Assembly (NCBI GenBank): GCA_003118195.1
Contig: BEXV01000820.1
Span: 10,079-45,654, forward strand
DNA from: Hemicentrotus pulcherrimus
Lineage: Eukaryota; Echinodermata; Echinoidea; Camarodonta; Strongylocentrotidae
Direction: 5' to 3'
Length of the DNA stretch: 35,576 nt
Notes under the pieces: generated by a model
Told to the model about the DNA's origin: nothing
Databases searched by the model: none
Seen by the model: the letters and a program-made list of their open reading frames with translations, nothing else
Translations under genes and position numbers: made by a program
Part shown: positions 30,401 to 35,576 of the stretch, piece by piece
How positions within the stretch are numbered: the stretch's first letter is position 1
How the letters are laid out: each line of letters opens with the position of its first letter

Positions 30401-33400
30401 AATAAGACTACGACCATTTGGTACAATGGTCTGAAAAATCAGACTATTACTTACTGGCTCTATAGCTCTTAAGTCGATTCGACAACTAACAATCATTATT
30501 TTTCCACTTAGAGACATTTTCAAGCCCCCCCCCCCTTTTTTTAGGGAAGTTCTAAATTAGTATCATCTTTCAAATGCCGTTGGAATTTAACCTTTAATTT
30601 TTTTGGCCTGCAAATCGGACATAGTACCTTTAATATGAAATTGTTTATTATTGTATTTACTTTGTTATAGCGCTTAGAGACTTTGGTGGTAAGCGCTTTA
30701 TAAGCACCGTTTGTAATATTATTATTATTTATCAACATCAATAAAAGTGTACTTTAGGTGTTTTTTTCTTTTTATAGACATTTCATTTATATGAGAAGTC
30801 ATAGTAGAGCTCATCAATTTGACCTATATTAAAGATTATATCTTCTTATGAGTCTTTAAAAGTAAAGGTACAAATGCATCTATTGCTAAACAAATATATA
30901 TCCTTACTCTACATGTATCCCTAACACAGAGCTGCCAACCTCCAGAACAGAAAATCAGTAATCACAAGGCTCAAAATCAGTAATTTCCTATGCGGCGCTA
31001 TGAATCTATAACAAAAACGGCACGCCAACACTGTGCAGACGCATGGGCGCAGGATTATCTGAAATTTTAGGTGATTTTACTCAAACAAAGTTGCCAAATA
31101 TTGATTTTCAGGTCATCACAACACAGTTTTCCATGAAAAATGGCTTCAATTGAGAGAATAGTTGATATTTTTCTGTCTTTCTCAGCGAGTGTTGGATGGC
31201 CGCCATACCTCACAGCACTCGCTAAGATATATCATACATCCTGTATTTAGAATATTTTTTTTATATTTTTATATATTTTGTTCAGTTTTTTTTTTTTTAA
31301 TCTGTAATTTGAGACAACATTCCGTAATGGTCGTTAATTTCCTACCAATTACAGGAAATCCGAACTAGTTGGCAGCTCTGCTAACAGAATATCATACATG
31401 GAACACATAAAAGACATCAATGAGTTCAATCATCTAAGGACCTTTTCCTGTGAGCTATCTAGATGGTTGAAGCTCTCATCCTTGCTCTCATCCTTGGCAG
31501 ATATCTTGATTGTGATCCAACGCTTCAACCTCTCTAAACATACAGAGCACTGAGGATGAGTCAGGAGCACACAGTTTGTGGTTGCCATGGTAATCCAATG
31601 AAATGGAACATACATGAAGCACAGTACTCCAGTATATAGTGCGAGGTAGAATCTGAAAAAAACAAGTTTTTAAATATTTTAGAAATAGAGAAAGAAAAAA
31701 ATAAGTATAAACTTAAAGAAGTCTAAATATTTTTAAAAAAGAAAAGAAGATATATATAATATACAGGTGTAATACAGAAAAAAGAAAAACTTTATAACAC
31801 GCTATGTTCAATAACTTAATCAAACTGAAATGCGCTCTTACAAATAAACTTAAGTTTTCTTACAAATACAAAACTAATATCTTTCAAATTAAAGAATAAG
31901 AAGAATATGGAGCCAGATGTTTGCCCTAAACAATCTTACAAGTCAAAAATCTGACAAGGATGCTTTTTTTGTAAATTGATTTAGCAGACCATTAAGAGCA
32001 TTCATGATGATAACATTTTCTCTTAGAAGGATGTTTCTGAAAGATACCATGAATCAATATTTCTGTCGGCAACATTTATCTCTACACAGTAGCTCATTCC
32101 TTGCTTAATACTCACATGATTGTTTTCCATCGGCATCTCCAAAGTAACAAATCCTCCACCAATAGGAGTATCCTAGAGACCGTTGTAAGCCATAGGCTAA
32201 GATCCTGCATCATTTGACGATATTCTGTCAGAAGTTCTCTCCTTCGATGACTGTCAATCTCCAGCTCTGTATGCTTGTTTTTCTCATGAGGATGTGTTGC
32301 TAGGCAACCATCTCCCATTAATGATGATGATGTTGCATTTTTGGGTGGAGAAGATGATAGAGGAGTCTGAACTTTTTGAGAATCCCCAGCTTTATTAACC
32401 TTCTGATTGGTTGTGGCAGATGATGTACCCTGTACTTTTGCAGCCGATGATGGCAACGTTGATGATGACGATGACAAGGATGATGATGATGACGATGAAG
32501 ATGATAGTGAATTTGCAGATAGAATATTAACAATATTTTGTTTCTTGGAAGAACTATGTTTCTCTGTGAGCTGTTGACTAGTAAAGGACAGGTATCCAAG
32601 GCTGGCTACAACAAACAGCATCAGAAAACAGACAACCAAAAGCTGACCTGTTTTATCAAAATGGAAGAACAAAAAGTCCTTTTATTACAAGAAAATACAA
32701 TTTTTTCTATTCCCATATATCTGTCACAGTTTTATATTGAGAAAAAAATCAGGACTCATCTCATCTTTATACATGTACATGGAATATAGGATATTTCTAT
32801 ATTTTTATTGTAATAAAACTTGATATCTGTTAAATCAGTGATGTCAATAGATTGGATTCAATACAAACTTCATTTTTATAGGTAGTAGCAGCTATTTATA
32901 GTGATTTCATACAAGTTTTCTATCCTTCTGTTCTTGATACAGAATCAGATACCTTCAATGTGAAGTTTATTCCAACTTACGCCAATCATCATTGCCATTT
33001 GTCCAATGCTGTTGTACATTTTATTTCCTGTACGGCCTTTCCTAATTTAACAAATGAAGCAAAGCACTGTAAAATCAAACTCCTTGAAGAAAATAAAATA
33101 TTGGCAGAGATATGTTACCTGTAGTCATGTAGAAGGAGAAGAGCTGGAAGATTATCCACATCCCTACGGTAAGGATTGGGTACTCCCAACTAAGGGAATA
33201 GAAACCAAAAAAAACACAAGGGTTATCACCTGTACATATACATGTACATGTACGTGAGCAATGAAAATAAATGCTGAAATAAAACCTTGAAGAAAAGTCA
33301 TGTATATTCACAAAGACAATAATTTGTTTCACATGATGTATGAACATTTACTTAATTTCTCAACCAGGTAACTTTCTATTGGGCTTAATTAATGGAAGAC

Positions 33401-34265
33401 AAGTTACTCATGAGCTGCAGATCTATTTACAAATAGTAGAACATTACAGAAATAGTGGAAGCATTCTAACAAAGATATCTTAAAGATTTTTTAAATGTCA
33501 ACAAATGGGCCACGGCAGTCATGATGCGGATGAGAAACCTAGTACTGTAAGCTGTAGTAAAATGGCACGAACGTAACAGTACCTAATAACAAAACCTAAG
33601 AAGACCTAAAAAACTTGAATGCCGGTACAGAGAAAAATGGCCAAAATCCCACAGCGCACTTCGTTTCAGGCAAACGGGGTTGCCGTGGCCGCCGGAAACA
33701 TAATGTAAACCTAGCATAAACAAGTTGATGCCCTCCAAGCTCTCATCAGATTAAATCAAGATATAAGTTAACAATAAGCTAACTTCTGCTGTTCAATTCT
33801 GTATCGTGACATTAGCTACAGTATGTACTGAAAAATGAGATACATGTACCAGTTTACCAAATCATGAAAATCAATGCATTTAATAAATCATAACTGAATA
33901 GGACTGCCTAAAAACAATTTTTGAGTCATGATGCAGAGGATAATTTTAATAGTGTCCATGATTACTGACATCACATCTTACCTAAATACAGCAGAGATGA
34001 ATTCATAACACAATACAATAGGCCAGGACATCGTCATGATATTCCTGTACGCATCCACAAGCTTTCCAACATCTCGATTAGGTTTGCCCTTCTCATAAAC
34101 AGCATGAGAGTTTGTTGCTTTACTTGATTGGTGTCCTCCGGAAGAGGCAGGATTGAGATTTGATCTTGCTGCTGATGGTGGTGTAGTTGAGAGGATAGGA
34201 GGTGTAGCAGGTCTCTGAATTGATCTGATCGCTGGTCGATGACGAATGCTGCCAGAGTCTGCCAT
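27445..34265 (-). CDS. ZFYVE27: protrudin homologue (ZFYVE27), ER membrane protein with C-terminal FYVE finger, 9 coding exons
   Basis: Protrudin is an ER-anchored, membrane-shaping protein that contacts late endosomes and promotes kinesin-1-driven outward transport in animal cells. Coding exons on the minus strand: 34265-33982, 33189-33119, 33036-32981, 32642-32116, 31652-31442, 29768-29712, 29117-28929, 28308-28227, 27539-27445. All junctions join in frame to give 523 residues (human protein about 411). Hydrophobic segments: about 95-118 (WEYPILTVGMWIIFQLF), 138-157 (LLVVCFLMLFVVASLG) and a long hairpin-like stretch 313-345 (FYLALYTGVLCFMYVPFHW) preceded by LLLVEDLLLWRCRWK. Residues about 172-200 are a Ser run. 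The FYVE-type finger 451-507 has eight Cys (451, 454, 468, 471, 476, 479, 504, 507) and the linker LGATAPAAQTEKELVCNLC, which closely resembles protrudin. The basic patch is RRRYCRYCGR rather than RRHHCR. No FFAT core (EFFDAxE-like) or coiled coil before the finger is visible. Exon 3 start was set at 33036 (AAAG acceptor) because the TTAG six bases upstream breaks frame. The GTCCTT donor of exon 5 is weak. Confidence 0.9.
28144..28200. repeat. 13-bp perfect inverted repeat
   Basis: CTGAGAGCCAGAA (28144-28156) and TTCTGGCTCTCAG (28188-28200) flank a 31-bp loop, just downstream of protrudin exon 8. CTTCTGGCTC motifs recur near 9411 and 16160, suggesting ends of a dispersed element. Confidence 0.6.
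28360..28462. mobile_element. diverged GTTTCATAAAACTT-family fragment
   Basis: Contains AGGTTCATTAAACTTGGTATA, CAGCCAATCAAGTGCAATTACT and GTAGCTTTTATCTATTGATGTAAGTTATTA, recognisable as a decayed copy of the MITE family at 25482/27031. Located in protrudin intron 7. Confidence 0.45.
30660..30732 (+). repeat. LINE/SINE 3'-tail-like repeat
   Basis: TTGTTATAGCGCTTAGAGACTTTGGTGGTAAGCGCTTTATAAGCACCGTTTGTAATATTATTATTATTTA is a canonical AAGCGCTTTATAA plus (ATT)n tail. It matches the opposite-orientation copy at 19322-19392. In protrudin intron 5. Confidence 0.6.
30927..31380. mobile_element. 454-bp hAT-like MITE with CAGAGCTGCCAAC ends
   Basis: CAGAGCTGCCAAC (30927-30939) and GTTGGCAGCTCTG (31368-31380) are perfect inverted repeats flanked by CTAACA on both sides (30921-30926, 31381-31386). 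CAG(A/G)G-type ends are typical of hAT elements, although the visible duplication is 6 bp, not 8. Interior is non-coding, with long T runs. In protrudin intron 5. Confidence 0.75.
32452..32513 (-). repeat. ZFYVE27: coding microsatellite for the protrudin Ser run
   Basis: GAT/GAC trinucleotides on the plus strand read on the gene strand as TCA/TCT/TCG codons, producing a run of about nine Ser, Leu, then five Ser inside exon 4. It lengthens the loop between hydrophobic segments and is expected to vary in length between alleles. Confidence 0.8.
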
Positions 34266-35576
34266 AGCAACAGAGAAGCTGACACGTTGTAACAGGTCTT
34301 GATAATTTACATCCTGTTAAGTACTATGATCTCTGATGGTTTGCTTTATGATGAGAAACTTCTTCCTGAGGGATAATGAAACAAAGGACAAAAGAGATGT
34401 ACAATAGCGCATACAGTACATGTATACAACACAATACAGTTGACAATATCTATGCACAGTTTAAATGTCATGAATATGTAGCCATGTGTCCGGATTTGTC
34501 CGGAAATAATCAAAGGGTAGTTTTCGGAAACAACTGAACATAAAATGTTTGATAAATGACTGTAGATCATCATTTAATACAATTTTTCATATGTGTTTTG
34601 GGATGACATTTTTCATTACATCATTCCTCAAGGTTTGAGCAAAATCCGCTGACAAACAAAGGAGATATGAGACTTTGAGAGGGGAAATTTTCAGTGATAT
34701 TAAATTGAGCTTGGCAACGTGTTTTGATGACCATTAAATATTCAGATCTTGGTGTTATCAGCGATTTAATTGCACCGCTCCACACCGCCTGCAACGTGGT
34801 CATAATTTTAGCATACCATTCTCATTTCATTTTTTACGCAATCACATCCGAAGTTCCTTCATAAAACTGACCCAGCGTCTAGCGTCTTTGCTGTGCTGCT
34901 CTAGGTTCATTGTTCCTTCATGCATACTACGGAGAACTCAAAACAAAGAACCCATCACTCAAGCACTCGTGTATGCGGTACAGTGCAATCTCAATGTCAG
35001 CTGTCGTCTCGCAGAAAGTTAAAAAAACGCGATTCTAGATCTGTAATTTATCAATATTAACTAATATACACATACACAATGAAGAGCCATGATTCAGAAG
35101 ATAAGTAAGTTTATACTCTATAAACAATAACGTAATATGAAACATACCGGTCCTTTTAGCAGCTATTCTTATTAATTATCGGGTAGAAAAGAGGCGTCCA
35201 CAGTACATGCATGCACAAGTCACATTATAACAGTGCACAACAATAATGACAATAGGATGGTTTATGGAAAGCCAAATGCGCATACTAAATCATAACACAA
35301 CATCGTCTCTCAAATCTGTAAACTCGATAGATGAACATAGTTTTGGGGAAAACTGTATTTCTAAAACTCATTTACGCAATATGAGCATACTTATATAAGT
35401 GTCTAATACGATAGATGTTAAAAATGAATACTGGAATCATCAAACATACTTGAAGATCTATATAATTCAGCGTGCCATACGTGAGGAAACTGATTACGGA
35501 CTTTTAGATTTGCGTGGACTGATACGTGTGACGTCCATTCATGGCAGTGCATTAAAAGGACGTCGATCGTAGCATA
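34266..35576. other. 5' region of protrudin, possible shared divergent promoter
   Basis: Upstream of the protrudin ATG. A possible acceptor (TTAACAG) at about 34314 could start the coding exon's 5' UTR, implying an upstream non-coding exon, but the pyrimidine tract is poor. 34850-35030 is less AT-rich and may contain the promoter. No named repeat is recognised; GTCCGGA occurs twice near 34489-34504. Confidence 0.35.
35079..35104 (+). CDS. possible first coding exon of a divergent plus-strand gene
   Basis: ATG in acceptable context (A at -3) opens eight codons, MKSHDSED, then runs into AA|GTAAGT, a consensus donor at 35105. If real it is the short first exon of a gene transcribed away from protrudin and continuing past the window end. 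The evidence is a start and a donor only, so a chance match is quite possible. Confidence 0.2.

Noticed and set aside
32318..32599. His-rich reading frame (minus strand)
   Set aside because: It is an alternate frame of the protrudin Ser microsatellite exon and has no independent support.
33037..33043. TTAG acceptor of protrudin exon 3, six bases upstream of the chosen site
   Set aside because: It shifts the frame and meets a TGA within the exon, while the AAAG acceptor at 33037-33038 keeps GRTGNKMYNSIGQ in frame.

Overview
The window looks like nuclear DNA from a marine invertebrate deuterostome, most likely an echinoderm; a hemichordate or other relative is possible. It is AT-rich, its genes have many short exons with GT-AG introns, and introns and spacers are crowded with short palindromic MITEs. 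I infer the taxon from gene and repeat style only, not from a database match.

Two protein-coding genes lie on the minus strand. (1) A kinesin-5 (KIF11/Eg5/BimC) gene fills about 1146-18832. I resolved 26 coding exons, and every junction keeps frame, giving a predicted protein of about 1084 residues. It has the whole motor domain, a long coiled-coil stalk, a BimC box with the CDK1-type TPQR site, a KEN box and a basic C-terminus. The only defect is an ambiguous base (13341) beside a poly-C run, at the 3' end of exon 9. There the near-invariant Asn-Leu-Glu before ETLSTL is missing, probably because of an assembly flaw. (2) A protrudin (ZFYVE27) homologue fills 27445-34265, with nine coding exons and 523 residues. 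It has N-terminal hydrophobic segments, a Ser-rich loop coded by a GAT/TCA microsatellite, a hydrophobic hairpin and a C-terminal FYVE-type zinc finger ending in the protrudin-like GATAPAAQ...CNLC segment.

Layout: 1-1145 is kinesin 3' flank or UTR. 1146-18832 is the kinesin gene; its introns hold a fragment of a LINE ORF1 protein, a hAT-like MITE with a perfect 8-bp target duplication, a TA-flanked MITE with an internal tandem duplication, a 552-bp inverted-repeat element, and a repeat carrying nuclear-receptor-type DR1 sites. 18833-19000 is a compact kinesin promoter with a CCAAT box and a CDE/CHR-like element. 19000-27444 has no recognisable gene but many palindromic elements and a broken tandem array interrupted by a nested transposon. 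27445-34265 is the protrudin gene. 34266-35576 is its 5' region, with a possible first exon of a divergent plus-strand gene.

The genes act in different processes (spindle pole separation; ER-endosome traffic and membrane shaping). Their human orthologues lie a few megabases apart on chromosome 10q, so the tight linkage here may be a remnant of ancestral synteny. I found no CRISPR, tRNA, rRNA, operon or clearly new system.
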